This document shows positions 54,897 to 63,281 of a DNA stretch of 63,670 bases, in pieces. Made by a program: the position numbers and the translations under genes. The notes under the pieces are model-generated. The model was not told where the DNA came from and made no database searches. It saw only the letters and a program-made list of their open reading frames with translations. The stretch comes from Pseudomonadota bacterium (GTDB lineage: Bacteria; Myxococcota_A; UBA796; UBA9615): NCBI GenBank assembly GCA_024229515.1, contig JAAESI010000293.1:1-63670 (forward strand), written 5' to 3'. Each line of letters starts with the position of its first letter. The stretch's first letter is position 1.

Positions 54897-56570
54897 TCAG
54901 GCCCAGACGACCTTGGCGCCCTGCGCGTACCAGCCGTCGACGTTGGCCTCGTAGGCGTCCTCGATGGTGGTCCGCTTGATCTTCATCGTGGGGGTGAGGA
55001 AGTCGTTGGAGATCTCCCAGCCGCCGTCGACGATCACGAGGCAGTGCAGCGTCTCGTGGTGCTCGACCTTGCGGTTCACCTCGGCGAGCAGCTCCTCGAG
55101 CTGCGGGCCGTACTCGTCGCGGAAGCCGGCGTCCTTCATCTTGGGACGCAGCTCTTCGGCGAGCACCACCAGCGAGTAGGCGGCGGGCTGACCCGAGCCG
55201 CTGACGCAGGACAGCTCGACGATCGGGCTGTTGTTGATGATGTTCTCGATCGGTGCGGGGGCGACGTACTTGCCCTTGGAGGTCTTGAAGATCTCCTTCA
55301 CGCGGCCGGTGATCTTCAGCAGGCCGGAGGGCTTGCGCTCACCGCGGTCGCCGGTCTTGAAGTAGCCGTCCTCGGTGTAGCAATCCTTCGTCAGCTCTTC
55401 CTGCTTGTAGTAGCCCTGCATCGCGCCCGGGGACTTGATGAGGATCTCGCCCGCGTCGCTCAGCTTCACCTCGACGCCCGGGTAGGGCACACCGACGTAG
55501 CCGGGCTCGTTGTGCTGGAGCGTGCTCAGGTGGGAGAAGGCGAAGTCCTCGGACATCGCGTACCCCTCGAGCAGGTTCAGCCCGAGGCGGCGGTACCAGG
55601 CGATGAGCTCCCCCGGAATCGGCGCGGAGCCGGAGCCCGCGAGGCGCACGTCCTGCAGGCCCAGAGCCGTCAGGAGCTTCTTCTTCACGATGCCCGACAG
55701 GATCGGAATCTTGAGGAAGAGGTCGAGCTTCTTGGGCGGCATCTTCTTGAAGACGCCGAGCTGGAACTTGAGCCAGAGGCGCGGGACCGAGATGAACAGG
55801 GTCGGCGCGGCGCGCTGCAGGTCCTTCTGGAAGGTGTCGAGGCTCTCGGCGAAGAAGAGGTGGCTGCCGGCGACCAGCAACGTGCACTCGAGGTAGGCGC
55901 GCTCGAACACGTGGGCCAGGGGCAGGTAGCTGAGGCTGCGGTCGTTCTCGGTGATCTCCAGCGCCTCGACGACGCCGTGGGCCACGAACGACATCTGCTT
56001 GAAGCCGTGCATCACGCCCTTGGGCCGGCCCGTCGAGCCGGACGTGTAGATGAACAGCGCCGTGTCGTCGCCGTCGCGGGTCGGCCGCTCCGCCGGGGGC
56101 TCGGTCTTGGCGATGATCTCGTCGAAGCTGGGGCAGTCCACGCCTGCGGGCGACAGCGGCAGCTTGATCATGGGCATGCCCTCGGGCACCGCCGCCTTGA
56201 TCTCCGACTCCCAGGTGTCGAGCTTGCCGACGAACAGCAGCTTGGCGTCGCTGTGCTCGATGACGTAGCTGACGGTGTCGGTGTTGGCCGTCGGGTAGAG
56301 GGCCACCGTCGTGCAGCCGGCCATCCAGATGGCGAGCTCGGTGATGATGAAGTGGGCGCAGTTCTTGGACGCCATCGCGATCCGCGTGCCCGGCTCCAGC
56401 CCCAGCGAGCTGATGTGGGCAGACATGCGCAGCGCCCGGTCCAACACTTCACCGCGGGTGTAGTCGACCGTGGCGCCACCACCGGTGGGCTGGGTGAACA
56501 ACACCTTGTCCGGCTTGGCATCGGCGAGGGCGTAGAAGGCTTCGAGCAGCAGGGGACCGTTGGACATCAT
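54897..56570 (-). CDS. AMP-dependent acyl-CoA synthetase (long-chain type)
   Basis: 557 residues of the ANL superfamily. The P-loop is LFIYTSGSTGRPKGVMHG. EGYAMSEDFAFSH stands in the A5 region, YFKTGDRGE and LKITGRVKEIFKTSKGKYVAP cover the hinge and the C-terminal domain. The N-terminus (PTGGGATVDYTRGEVLDRAL) and the length suggest a long- or medium-chain fatty acid enzyme close to eukaryote-like ACSL proteins. It is converging on the sulfatase-like gene (10 bp). Starts at ATG 56570 or 56567 cannot be told apart. It is distinct from the synthetase at 4015. Confidence 0.9.
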   Translation of the reverse strand: MMSNGPLLLEAFYALADAKPDKVLFTQPTGGGATVDYTRGEVLDRALRMSAHISSLGLEPGTRIAMASKNCAHFIITELAIWMAGCTTVALYPTANTDTVSYVIEHSDAKLLFVGKLDTWESEIKAAVPEGMPMIKLPLSPAGVDCPSFDEIIAKTEPPAERPTRDGDDTALFIYTSGSTGRPKGVMHGFKQMSFVAHGVVEALEITENDRSLSYLPLAHVFERAYLECTLLVAGSHLFFAESLDTFQKDLQRAAPTLFISVPRLWLKFQLGVFKKMPPKKLDLFLKIPILSGIVKKKLLTALGLQDVRLAGSGSAPIPGELIAWYRRLGLNLLEGYAMSEDFAFSHLSTLQHNEPGYVGVPYPGVEVKLSDAGEILIKSPGAMQGYYKQEELTKDCYTEDGYFKTGDRGERKPSGLLKITGRVKEIFKTSKGKYVAPAPIENIINNSPIVELSCVSGSGQPAAYSLVVLAEELRPKMKDAGFRDEYGPQLEELLAEVNRKVEHHETLHCLVIVDGGWEISNDFLTPTMKIKRTTIEDAYEANVDGWYAQGAKVVWA

Positions 56571-56629
56571 CGACTCCGGTTGGAACGCGCGCGACCTTCC
56601 TTCCTTCCGGCGCTCTCGTCAACCGGTGT

Positions 56630-56635
56630 TAGGGT
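56630..56635 (+). promoter_or_regulatory. -10-like TANNNT box (TAGGGT)
   Basis: TAGGGT ends 7 nt before ATG 56643 of the START-like gene. Confidence 0.4.
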
Positions 56636-56642
56636 TCCTGCG

Positions 56643-57443
56643 ATGAGGCGAGCTTTCCTTCTGCTGATCTGCACCGTCATTCTGGCGGGAGCAGATGCCC
56701 CCGGTTCGGACGTGGGCGCGATCATCGACGAGTTCAACACCCACGCGTGGGTGAAGCTCCCGGTGCTCACGGCGGCCCAGCTGGAGAAGCTCGACGACGG
56801 CAAGGTGATCCGCGAGCGGGTCATCCCCGAGGATCCCGATCACCCGCAGATGATCGCCGGCTACTACCTCATCGATCGCCCGCGCAACATCGTCTGGGCG
56901 GGGCTCCGCGACCCTCACCTCATCGGCGAGGACGAGGTCTACGAGGCGCAGCTGTCGGAGCACTCGTACGCCCCGTCGCAGTGGTACCAGTCGATCGAGC
57001 TGCCCTGGCCGTTCGAGCCGCGGCAGTGGGTCATCGACGTGGTCGACAACCTGGACCTGGCGAAGGCGACCGGGAACCGGTGCTGGGAGCACGTGTGGCG
57101 CGAGACGCCCAACCAGGAGCAGGTCGCGGCGGCGGCGCTGGCCACGGGCAAGTACCCCGGGATGAGCCAGGAGGTGCTCGACGAGGCGATCTGGCTGGAC
57201 CACAACCTGGGGGCCTGGGTGATCATGGAGATCAGCCCGAGCCGAACCCTCGTCGTCTACCACGTGGCCACCGTGCTGGGCGGCAACATCAGCGACAAGC
57301 TGGTGGCCGACTACAGCGCGCTGCGGATGAAGAAGCTGATGCTCGAGGTGGAAGACGCCGCCGACAAAGCGGCGGTCCATTTCGTGGGCGCCCACGCGCC
57401 CGTGCAGGGCGGTGACGGAGCCTGGGTGCACCCCGCGAACTAG
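56643..57443 (+). CDS. Secreted START/SRPBCC-like protein
   Basis: 266 residues from ATG 56643 with a signal peptide (about 1-18, ending AGADA). The body reads like a START/SRPBCC lipid-binding fold: VIPEDPDHPQMIAGYYLID, PRNIVWAGLRDPHLIGEDEV, QWYQSIELPWPFEPRQWVID and the strand TLVVYHVATVLGGNISDKL before the long C-terminal helix. Such proteins bind lipids or other hydrophobic ligands. Pairing with the divergent acyl-CoA synthetase (72 bp between starts) hints at a lipid role, which is inference. The open frame upstream of 56643 is antisense to the synthetase and is not coding. Confidence 0.75.
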   Translation: MRRAFLLLICTVILAGADAPGSDVGAIIDEFNTHAWVKLPVLTAAQLEKLDDGKVIRERVIPEDPDHPQMIAGYYLIDRPRNIVWAGLRDPHLIGEDEVYEAQLSEHSYAPSQWYQSIELPWPFEPRQWVIDVVDNLDLAKATGNRCWEHVWRETPNQEQVAAAALATGKYPGMSQEVLDEAIWLDHNLGAWVIMEISPSRTLVVYHVATVLGGNISDKLVADYSALRMKKLMLEVEDAADKAAVHFVGAHAPVQGGDGAWVHPAN

Positions 57444-57531
57444 GGCTGGCAGGTCCAGATGCGATGGCAGAACGGAAGCCGCCAGGCGTAAAGGAGGGAC
57501 AGGGGGCCGTCGCTCTCTGCGGAGACCCGAC

Positions 57532-58029
57532 ATGAAGTCCACGATGCCCTTGCTGTTCGCCCTCGCCCTCACCTCCGCCTGCGTGGTGGGGACCCTCGAT
57601 GGCGATCTGGGCATCGACGCCCACTACGCGATCGCGGTCTCCTGCGAGAACCCCGACGGGGTCGTCGGCACGTTCGTGCTGCTCGCGGGCAACGAAGCCT
57701 GCGTCGAGGGGCCGGTCCGCATCGAGTGCGACGGCTTCCGCGAAACCCTGGGGGCTCAGCCCGAGTTCTGCGACACGGAGATCGGCGTCGAGACCAACAC
57801 GAGCCCGTCGTTGAGCCTCTTCCTGGAGGGGCCGTTGGAGGTCGGCGCGAGCACGCAGTTCGCGGCTCGGTACGACTGCGGCGTGCAGGCTGACGGGGCG
57901 GAGTACCCCGAGTTCGACTCGCTGCGGAACGCGGAGATCGAGGTCGTGTCCGTGGACGGCGGCCGTGCGTCGCTCGCGTTCGACGGACCCGACGCGACCG
58001 GCACGGTGGCGGTCACCGTCTGCGACTAG
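57532..58029 (+). CDS. Small lipoprotein of unknown function
   Basis: 165 residues from ATG 57532, with GGAGA in the leader as ribosome site, partly in a small hairpin TCTC-TGCG-GAGA. The lipobox TSAC gives Cys at 17. A beta-rich domain with six Cys (SCENPDGVV, NEACVEGPVRIEC, PEFCDTEIG, YDCGVQADG, TVCD) suggests disulfide-stabilised folding outside the cytoplasm. No family recognised. It converges on the MopE-type repeat gene, 3 bp apart, over an imperfect hairpin with CTGCGA/TCGCAG arms. Confidence 0.7.
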   Translation: MKSTMPLLFALALTSACVVGTLDGDLGIDAHYAIAVSCENPDGVVGTFVLLAGNEACVEGPVRIECDGFRETLGAQPEFCDTEIGVETNTSPSLSLFLEGPLEVGASTQFAARYDCGVQADGAEYPEFDSLRNAEIEVVSVDGGRASLAFDGPDATGTVAVTVCD

Positions 58030-58032
58030 GGG

Positions 58033-60336
58033 TCACTCGCAGTCGATGCGCCAGCGGTTCTGCCAGTTGACGGTCGTGCTGGGGAGCCCCTGGGTGGGTG
58101 ACGGGGGATCGTCGGCCCGGGGCTGGTCGAAGGTGGCGACGCCGACGGTGCGGACGGTCGAATCCTCGTAGATCGAGGGGCCGGACATGTCCCCCCCGGC
58201 GCCGTTGGAGAAGCCGATCCAATAGACGTTGCCGGAGTCGAACTGCACCGTCAGGCGCGTGCCGGGAAGCCAGCAGTCGTTGCACCCCGACCACGTCTCG
58301 TAGTTGGTCGCGTCCAGCAGGGTGCCGGACTCGTCGAGCACGTAGTACGAGCCCTGGATGCTGGTGTCGGCGCTGGCGTGCTGGAACAGCGACAGCTCGG
58401 GGTTGGTGCAGCCCTGGCTCAGCTGGAGGCGGGAGACGGCGCGGCCGCCGCCGTTCAGGGCCGACCAGGGGCCCGCCTGGTAGCCGTCCACGGTGCCCGC
58501 GGCGGGCATCTCGATGGTGCCGCTGAAGTTGTCGGGGTCGTCGAGGCCGTCGCAGTTGCTGTCGACGCCGTCGCCCGGGGTCTCGGGGGCGCCGGGGAAG
58601 ATCGAGGGATCGGTGTCGTCGCAGTCGCCCGGCGGCAGGTACGTGTCGCAGTCGGCGTCGTCGGCCTCGATGGTGGAGGTGTCGTCGTTGTCGTCGCAGT
58701 CGTCGTCGGTGACGGTGCCGTCGCAGTCGGCGTCCTCGGCGACGATGGTGGAGGTGTCGTCGTTGTCGTCGCAGTCGCCATCGGTCTCGGTGCCGTCGCA
58801 GTCGGCGTCGTCGGGGATGAGGGTGGAGCCGTCGTCGTCGTCGTCGCAGTCCTCGGCGTTGCCGACGTAGCCGGCGGGTTGGTCGCACGCGACGGTGGTC
58901 ACGGCCGGGTCGCCCGCGCCGTCGCCGTCGTCATCGAAGTACCAGTCACTGCCGCCGGTGGCGTCGTCGTCGATGACGCCGTCGCAGTCGTCGTCGGCGC
59001 CGTTGCAGACCTCGACCGCGCCGGGGAAGACGAACTCGTCGCCGTCGTCGCAGTCGTCGGTGTTGTCGGTGAAGCCGAAGGGGGCGGCGCAGGCTTCGGT
59101 GGTGCTGTTGGTCGTGCCGAAGGTGTCGCCGTCCAGGTCCTCGAACCAGGTGGTGGCGTTGATCGCGTCAGCCTCGTCGGCGAAGCCGTCGCAGTCGTTG
59201 TCGACGCCGTCGCAGACCTCGTAGGAGCCCGGGTTGGTGGCGGGGAGGGCGTCGTTGCAGTCCTCGTCGTTGCCGACGTAGCCGGCGGGCGGGGCGCAGG
59301 CGACGACCGCGCTCTGGGAGGTGCCGTAGCCGTCGGCGTCGGCGTCCTCGAACCAGGTGGTGCCGACGTCCTCGTCGATGAAGGTGTCGCAGTCGTTGTC
59401 GGCTTCGTCGCAGACCTCGATGCCGTCGGGGTTGGAGGTGGGATCGAGGTCGTCGCAGTCCTCGGCGGTGGCGAAGTAGCCGGCGGGGGCGTCGCACTGA
59501 ACGAGCACGAGGTTGTCGCCCGCGAAGCCGTCTCCGTCGGCGTCGGCGTACCAGGTGGGGGCGTCGGGGGCGCCATCGTCGATCACGCCGTTGCAGTCGT
59601 TGTCGGCGCCGTTGCAGACCTCGGAGCCGCCGGGGAGGGCGAGATCGTTGCTGTCGTCGCAGTCCTCGCAGGCGGGGATGCCGTCGGCGTCGACGTCGGC
59701 GTAGCCCACCGAGCCGTCGCAGTTGTAGTCGTTGGGGTCGGTGCAGTCGGCTTCGGCGGCGCCGGGGTGCCAGGCGGGGTCGGCGTCGTCGCAGTCGCCG
59801 TCGTGGCTGACATAGCCGGGGGGTGCGTCGCAGGCTTCGGTGGTGTCGGCGTCGGTGCCGAAGCCGTCCCCGTCGGCGTCGCCGTACCAGGTGGGGGCCG
59901 AGGTGACGTCCTCGTCGATGTCGCCGTCGCAGTCGTTGTCGGCGCGGTCGCACAGCTCGTTCGCGTCGGGGTGGATGGCGTCGTCGCCGTCGTCGCAGTC
60001 ACCGGCGACGTCGATGTTTCCGTCGGGGTCGGTGCAGGCGAAGACGGATCCGTCTTCGTCTCCGAAGCCGTCCTCGTCGGCATCGGGGAAGGACTCGACG
60101 GCGTCGTTCGCGTCGTTGTCGATGTCGCCGTCGCAGTCGTTGTCGACCCCGTCGCAGACCTCGTCGGCGTCCGGGGAGATGAGCTCGTCGGCGTCGTTGC
60201 AGTCGCTGTCGGCGTCGAAGCCGTCGCCGTCGGCATCGGGGGCGGCGTCGTCGTCGTCGTCCGTGCCGGGCTCGGGCTCGGTGGTGGGGCAGGCGATCAG
60301 GAAGAGCGCGGCCAGGGCCAGCAGGGTGCGACGCAT
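58033..60336 (-). CDS. MopE-type Asp/Cys repeat lipoprotein
   Basis: 767 residues from ATG 60336, with GCCGGAGG upstream. The lipobox LIAC gives Cys at 16, followed by a DDDDDAAPDADGDG segment. About seven complete Cu-binding-MopE-type units (PF11617) span residues 35 to 500, each with DADGDGFG, a CDxPxGYV stretch, DCDDxD and EVCDGVDNDCDG. Three short DADCDGT/DCDDNDDTST units follow. The last 165 residues are a beta-rich domain (FSGTIEMPAAGTVDGYQAG) with a Cys pair in WSGCNDCW. It is an exported metal-binding surface protein; Ca is likely, Cu possible. It relates to the protein at the left edge by repeats, not by N-terminal domain. Confidence 0.88.
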   Translation of the reverse strand: MRRTLLALAALFLIACPTTEPEPGTDDDDDAAPDADGDGFDADSDCNDADELISPDADEVCDGVDNDCDGDIDNDANDAVESFPDADEDGFGDEDGSVFACTDPDGNIDVAGDCDDGDDAIHPDANELCDRADNDCDGDIDEDVTSAPTWYGDADGDGFGTDADTTEACDAPPGYVSHDGDCDDADPAWHPGAAEADCTDPNDYNCDGSVGYADVDADGIPACEDCDDSNDLALPGGSEVCNGADNDCNGVIDDGAPDAPTWYADADGDGFAGDNLVLVQCDAPAGYFATAEDCDDLDPTSNPDGIEVCDEADNDCDTFIDEDVGTTWFEDADADGYGTSQSAVVACAPPAGYVGNDEDCNDALPATNPGSYEVCDGVDNDCDGFADEADAINATTWFEDLDGDTFGTTNSTTEACAAPFGFTDNTDDCDDGDEFVFPGAVEVCNGADDDCDGVIDDDATGGSDWYFDDDGDGAGDPAVTTVACDQPAGYVGNAEDCDDDDDGSTLIPDDADCDGTETDGDCDDNDDTSTIVAEDADCDGTVTDDDCDDNDDTSTIEADDADCDTYLPPGDCDDTDPSIFPGAPETPGDGVDSNCDGLDDPDNFSGTIEMPAAGTVDGYQAGPWSALNGGGRAVSRLQLSQGCTNPELSLFQHASADTSIQGSYYVLDESGTLLDATNYETWSGCNDCWLPGTRLTVQFDSGNVYWIGFSNGAGGDMSGPSIYEDSTVRTVGVATFDQPRADDPPSPTQGLPSTTVNWQNRWRIDCE

Positions 60337-60373
60337 TCGAGGGATCCTCCGGCAAGGACTCTAGTACGAACCG

Positions 60374-60379
60374 TAGGAT
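60374..60379 (+). promoter_or_regulatory. -10-like TANNNT box (TAGGAT)
   Basis: TAGGAT ends 6 nt before ATG 60386 of the cytochrome gene. The opposite strand of the same gap carries TAGAGT and a Shine-Dalgarno for the MopE-type gene. Confidence 0.4.
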
Positions 60380-60385
60380 CCCTTG

Positions 60386-61339
60386 ATGACGCGGTGGGCT
60401 GGGCTGGTGCTGGGGATCGTGGTGCTCGGGGGGGCGGCCGCCGCGGCCGGGGAAGCCGACGGGGACGAGCCGCTGCCGGGCTCTTCGGAGGCGTGCGGCG
60501 AATGCCACGCGACGATCTACGAACAGTGGGCGGCCTCGGGGCATGCGCGGGCGCGGAGGGATCCGCGGTTCGTCGCGTCGGGGCGGCATGGGCCGGCCGG
60601 CTGGTGCATCGACTGCCACTCGCCGCTGCGCGAGGAGGGACTGGAGGCGGAGGGGGTCGGGTGCCGGGCCTGCCACGGGAGCGCGGACGGCCTGATCACG
60701 GCCCGCCACCCGACGCTGCGGGCGAGGCTCGCGCATCGGATTCGCAAGGACCCACGGTTGGAGGCGCCCGAGTTCTGCGGGGACTGCCACGAGTTTACGT
60801 TCCCGCTGCACTCGCCCGCGTTCCCGTTCACCTGGGGGGACGAGCCGATGCAGTCGACGCAGACGGAGAACTTCTCGACGGGGCGGCTGGTGAGGTGCCA
60901 GGAGTGCCACGTCCCGTTGGGCGACCACACGATGCCGGGGGCGCACGACGTGGCGCTCATCCGCGAGACGGTGACGGTGGCGATCGACGGCGGCGCGGTG
61001 ACGCTGACGGCCGAGGGTGCCGAGCACGCGGTGCCGACGGGGGATCCGTTCCGTCGCTTCGTGGTGGAGCTGTGCGCTGACGAGGCGTGCGCCGAGCCGC
61101 TGGCGCTGGCGCGGTTCGGGCGCACGTTCGAGCGGACCGAGACCAGCTGGCGGGAGACCTCGGACACCCGCATCCCGCCGCCCCGGGACGGGGTCCCGGG
61201 TTCGATCACGGTCGAGGTGGAGCTGACCCAGCCGGCGTCCCGGTACCGTCTTTGGTACTACGTGGCGGAGTCGCGGCTGTACGGCGAATTGAAGCCTGAC
61301 GACTTCCGCCACTTGATCGAAGAGGGACCGCTGCCATGA
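60386..61339 (+). CDS. Exported pentaheme cytochrome c (c554-like)
   Basis: 317 residues from ATG 60386, with a signal peptide ending near AAAAAGEA. Five CxxCH heme sites are present: CGECH, CIDCH, CRACH, CGDCH and CQECH. The spacing, with GCRACHGSADG and HATIYEQWAASGHARA, resembles the cytochrome c554/multiheme domain. The C-terminal 120 residues (DGGAVTLTAEGAEHAVPTGD, FRRFVVELCADEAC) are a beta sandwich without heme. It would act in periplasmic or extracellular electron transfer; the partner is unknown. The stop overlaps the next gene by ATGA. Confidence 0.85.
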   Translation: MTRWAGLVLGIVVLGGAAAAAGEADGDEPLPGSSEACGECHATIYEQWAASGHARARRDPRFVASGRHGPAGWCIDCHSPLREEGLEAEGVGCRACHGSADGLITARHPTLRARLAHRIRKDPRLEAPEFCGDCHEFTFPLHSPAFPFTWGDEPMQSTQTENFSTGRLVRCQECHVPLGDHTMPGAHDVALIRETVTVAIDGGAVTLTAEGAEHAVPTGDPFRRFVVELCADEACAEPLALARFGRTFERTETSWRETSDTRIPPPRDGVPGSITVEVELTQPASRYRLWYYVAESRLYGELKPDDFRHLIEEGPLP

Positions 61340-62028
61340 AACTGATCGCTGCTGCCGCCGCCACGTTCGTGCTCGCCACCGGGGCGGCCCTGCCGACCGT
61401 CGACCTGGATGGGGACGGCAAGCCGGAGAAGATCGCCCGGACCGAGGAGGTCATCAAGCTGGCCGACGGCGAGGTGATGTGCGGCGGGTTCGACTTCCCC
61501 TGCGACGTGATCGAGCTGGACGTGCGGACCTCCGATGCGTTCAAGGAGCTGCTGATCTGCGAGCACGGGCCGCGGGACTACGTGACCTGCGGGCTCTGGA
61601 CGGTGCGGGACGGCAAGCCGGTCGAGATCGCGATGAAGACGGCGGCGGTCCAGGAGCTGTACGTGGAGTCGGCGAGCTCGACGGGCGGCGGGTTCTTGCT
61701 GGCGGTGGAGGGGGAGCGCTTCTGGAAGCGGGTCCACAAGTTCATCCTGTCCACCGACGGGCGCACGCTGAGGTCAGTGCCGCAGCCCTACTTCCACGTG
61801 GACACGACGTTCCACATCGACCGCACGTTCCCGATCACGATGGAGCCGGACGGCGGCACGGTGGTGGCGAACGTTCGGCCCGACAGCGACATCCAGGTGC
61901 TGCTGGAGCACGGGAGCAAGCGGGGCGTGTTCCTGGTGCGGATCTCGTCCGGCCTGACGGGGTGGACGACGATGGAGCGGCTCACCACGGCCAGTGACTA
62001 CGTGATGATGATGATGTCCGCCGGCTAG
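61336..62028 (+). CDS. Exported protein with a DxDGDG metal site, coupled to cytochrome
   Basis: 230 residues from ATG 61336 (ATGA overlap with the cytochrome). The signal peptide ends near ATGAALP. The mature protein begins with a calcium-type VDLDGDGKPEKIAR, as in FG-GAP/EF-hand-like repeats of surface proteins. A predominantly beta structure follows with three Cys (MCGGFDFPC and TCGLW). No family recognised. Translational coupling suggests a complex with the cytochrome. The C-terminus is a Met run (YVMMMMSAG). Confidence 0.72.
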   Translation: MKLIAAAAATFVLATGAALPTVDLDGDGKPEKIARTEEVIKLADGEVMCGGFDFPCDVIELDVRTSDAFKELLICEHGPRDYVTCGLWTVRDGKPVEIAMKTAAVQELYVESASSTGGGFLLAVEGERFWKRVHKFILSTDGRTLRSVPQPYFHVDTTFHIDRTFPITMEPDGGTVVANVRPDSDIQVLLEHGSKRGVFLVRISSGLTGWTTMERLTTASDYVMMMMSAG

Positions 62029-62042
62029 GAGCATGTAGGCCG

Positions 62043-62585
62043 TTAGTTGCAGGCGCTCCACTGGCCGAGGCCGGCGTCCATGGCTTCCTGCTCGGCCTGC
62101 TCGAACTCGGCGCGGTAGGTGTCGTTGGCGTCGAACACGAACTCCTGCGCGTGCCCCTGCTGGACCATGAAGAGGTTGACCCAGTCGTCCGCCGTGGGGC
62201 GTTCGCCGGGGAACAGGTGGCACAGGAGGCGCCCGAAGCCGTCGCGCTGCTCGCCGTCGAAAGTGATCCAGGCGGTGGAGCCCTCGGGGAGGAGCTCCTC
62301 GGCGGCGGCGGTGGCCTGGGACGACCAGCACTCGCCGGTCTCGGGGGTGTCGATGTTGAGGAAGCGGACCGAGTCGCTGAAGCCGTTGGCGTCGATGATC
62401 TCGGCCGTGTCCCCGTCGAAGAGGTACTGGATGGTGACCATCATGGGGGCGCGGGGGGCTTCGGTGCCTTGGGGGAGGCCCGAGGGGTCGTAGGGCTCGT
62501 CGTCGTCATCGTCGTCGGCCGGCGTCCGGATGGGGCCGCAGGCGGTGAGGGCGAGGAGGAGCAAGCCGGCAAAAAGTGCGCGCAT
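62043..62585 (-). CDS. SNase-like (thermonuclease family) lipoprotein
   Basis: 180 residues from ATG 62585. The lipobox LTAC gives Cys at 16, followed by a short Asp run. The staphylococcal nuclease fold is recognisable: YLFDGDTAEIIDANG, VRFLNIDTPETGEC with the catalytic Arg and Glu, FDGEQRDGFGRLLCHLF with the second Arg, and the terminal EQAEQEAMDAGLGQWSAC. It would cut nucleic acids outside the cytoplasm with Ca. The domain is compact but the catalytic set looks present. A TACCTT box lies 8 nt upstream. Confidence 0.85.
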   Translation of the reverse strand: MRALFAGLLLLALTACGPIRTPADDDDDDEPYDPSGLPQGTEAPRAPMMVTIQYLFDGDTAEIIDANGFSDSVRFLNIDTPETGECWSSQATAAAEELLPEGSTAWITFDGEQRDGFGRLLCHLFPGERPTADDWVNLFMVQQGHAQEFVFDANDTYRAEFEQAEQEAMDAGLGQWSACN

Positions 62586-62593
62586 CGTGGCGG

Positions 62594-62599
62594 AAGGTA
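62594..62599 (-). promoter_or_regulatory. -10-like TANNNT box (TACCTT)
   Basis: TACCTT on the minus strand ends 8 nt before ATG 62585 of the nuclease gene. Confidence 0.4.
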
Positions 62600-62676
62600 C
62601 CGGAAGTCGAGGGCGGGAGGACGGGTCTCCTCAGGCAGTGCTTGGAGGCGTGCGTGGGCGCGGCAATGCTGAAGGC

Positions 62677-63270
62677 ATGAAGTGGCCTCAGGTCCTCGGG
62701 TTGGTGGCGGTCGTCGGGTGTGAGGGTGCCCCCGGGCCGGACGGGCCGGGCAGCGAGGCGGTCGGCGACGGCTGCGAGACGGTCGCCTGCTACCTCGGCG
62801 ACGAGGTCTTCTGCGGCGAGCCGGCGGTGCGGTTGGGGACCGGGTTCAGCGAGTACGCGCCGCTGGAGGGCGACGCGATGCCGATCGTGTGGGCCCCCGG
62901 CGCCAACGGGGGCGTCTGCGGGTACCACCTGGAGCTGGCGTTCGAGACGGAGAACCTGTGCCAGGTGGTCGGGGTCGACTACGAGGTGCACCTGCTGGGC
63001 ATCGACGGTGGGGCGATCAGCCAGGGGAGCCGGACGATTCAGTTCGTGCGGGCGGGCGAGGACGATTCGGTGCAGCACATCTGGAGCATCAACGCGGTGA
63101 TCCCGGAGGCGTACTACCCGGCGGATCCGGTGCATGCGGATGTGTGTCCGGGGGAGCAGAAGCTGCCCTGTGACGAGTCGGAGCTCTTGATTCAGGTTCG
63201 GGTGGAGGACCTGAGCGGGCGGGTCGCAGCGGAGGAGTACTTGCTCGAGCCGGTTTGCTGCGAGGGGTAG
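62677..63270 (+). CDS. Cys-rich lipoprotein of unknown function
   Basis: 197 residues from ATG 62677. A short signal ends at VVGC (Cys 15), followed by a Gly/Pro linker. At least eight further Cys (GDGCETVACYLGDEVFC, GVCGYHLE, ENLCQVV, DVCPGEQKLPC, PVCCEG) point to a disulfide-rich envelope protein with a beta sandwich. No family recognised. It lies just upstream of the 51-bp repeat array and could share its regulation. Confidence 0.7.
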   Translation: MKWPQVLGLVAVVGCEGAPGPDGPGSEAVGDGCETVACYLGDEVFCGEPAVRLGTGFSEYAPLEGDAMPIVWAPGANGGVCGYHLELAFETENLCQVVGVDYEVHLLGIDGGAISQGSRTIQFVRAGEDDSVQHIWSINAVIPEAYYPADPVHADVCPGEQKLPCDESELLIQVRVEDLSGRVAAEEYLLEPVCCEG

Positions 63271-63281
63271 GGGGAGAGGCG

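Noticed and set aside
54886..54910. Terminator between the sulfatase-like gene and the acyl-CoA synthetase
   Set aside because: GGCC-GATCA-GGCC gives only a 4-bp stem with no T tract.
57444..57531. Cyclic di-GMP riboswitch
   Set aside because: Some G-rich and GCGTAAAGG-like sequence is present, but the paired helices and conserved tetraloop region of the GEMM class are not found.
58378..61080. A 900-codon frame antisense to the MopE-type repeat gene
   Set aside because: It is the reverse reading of GAC/GTC repeats and gives Val/Gly repeats. The repeat lipoprotein has signal, lipobox and ribosome site.
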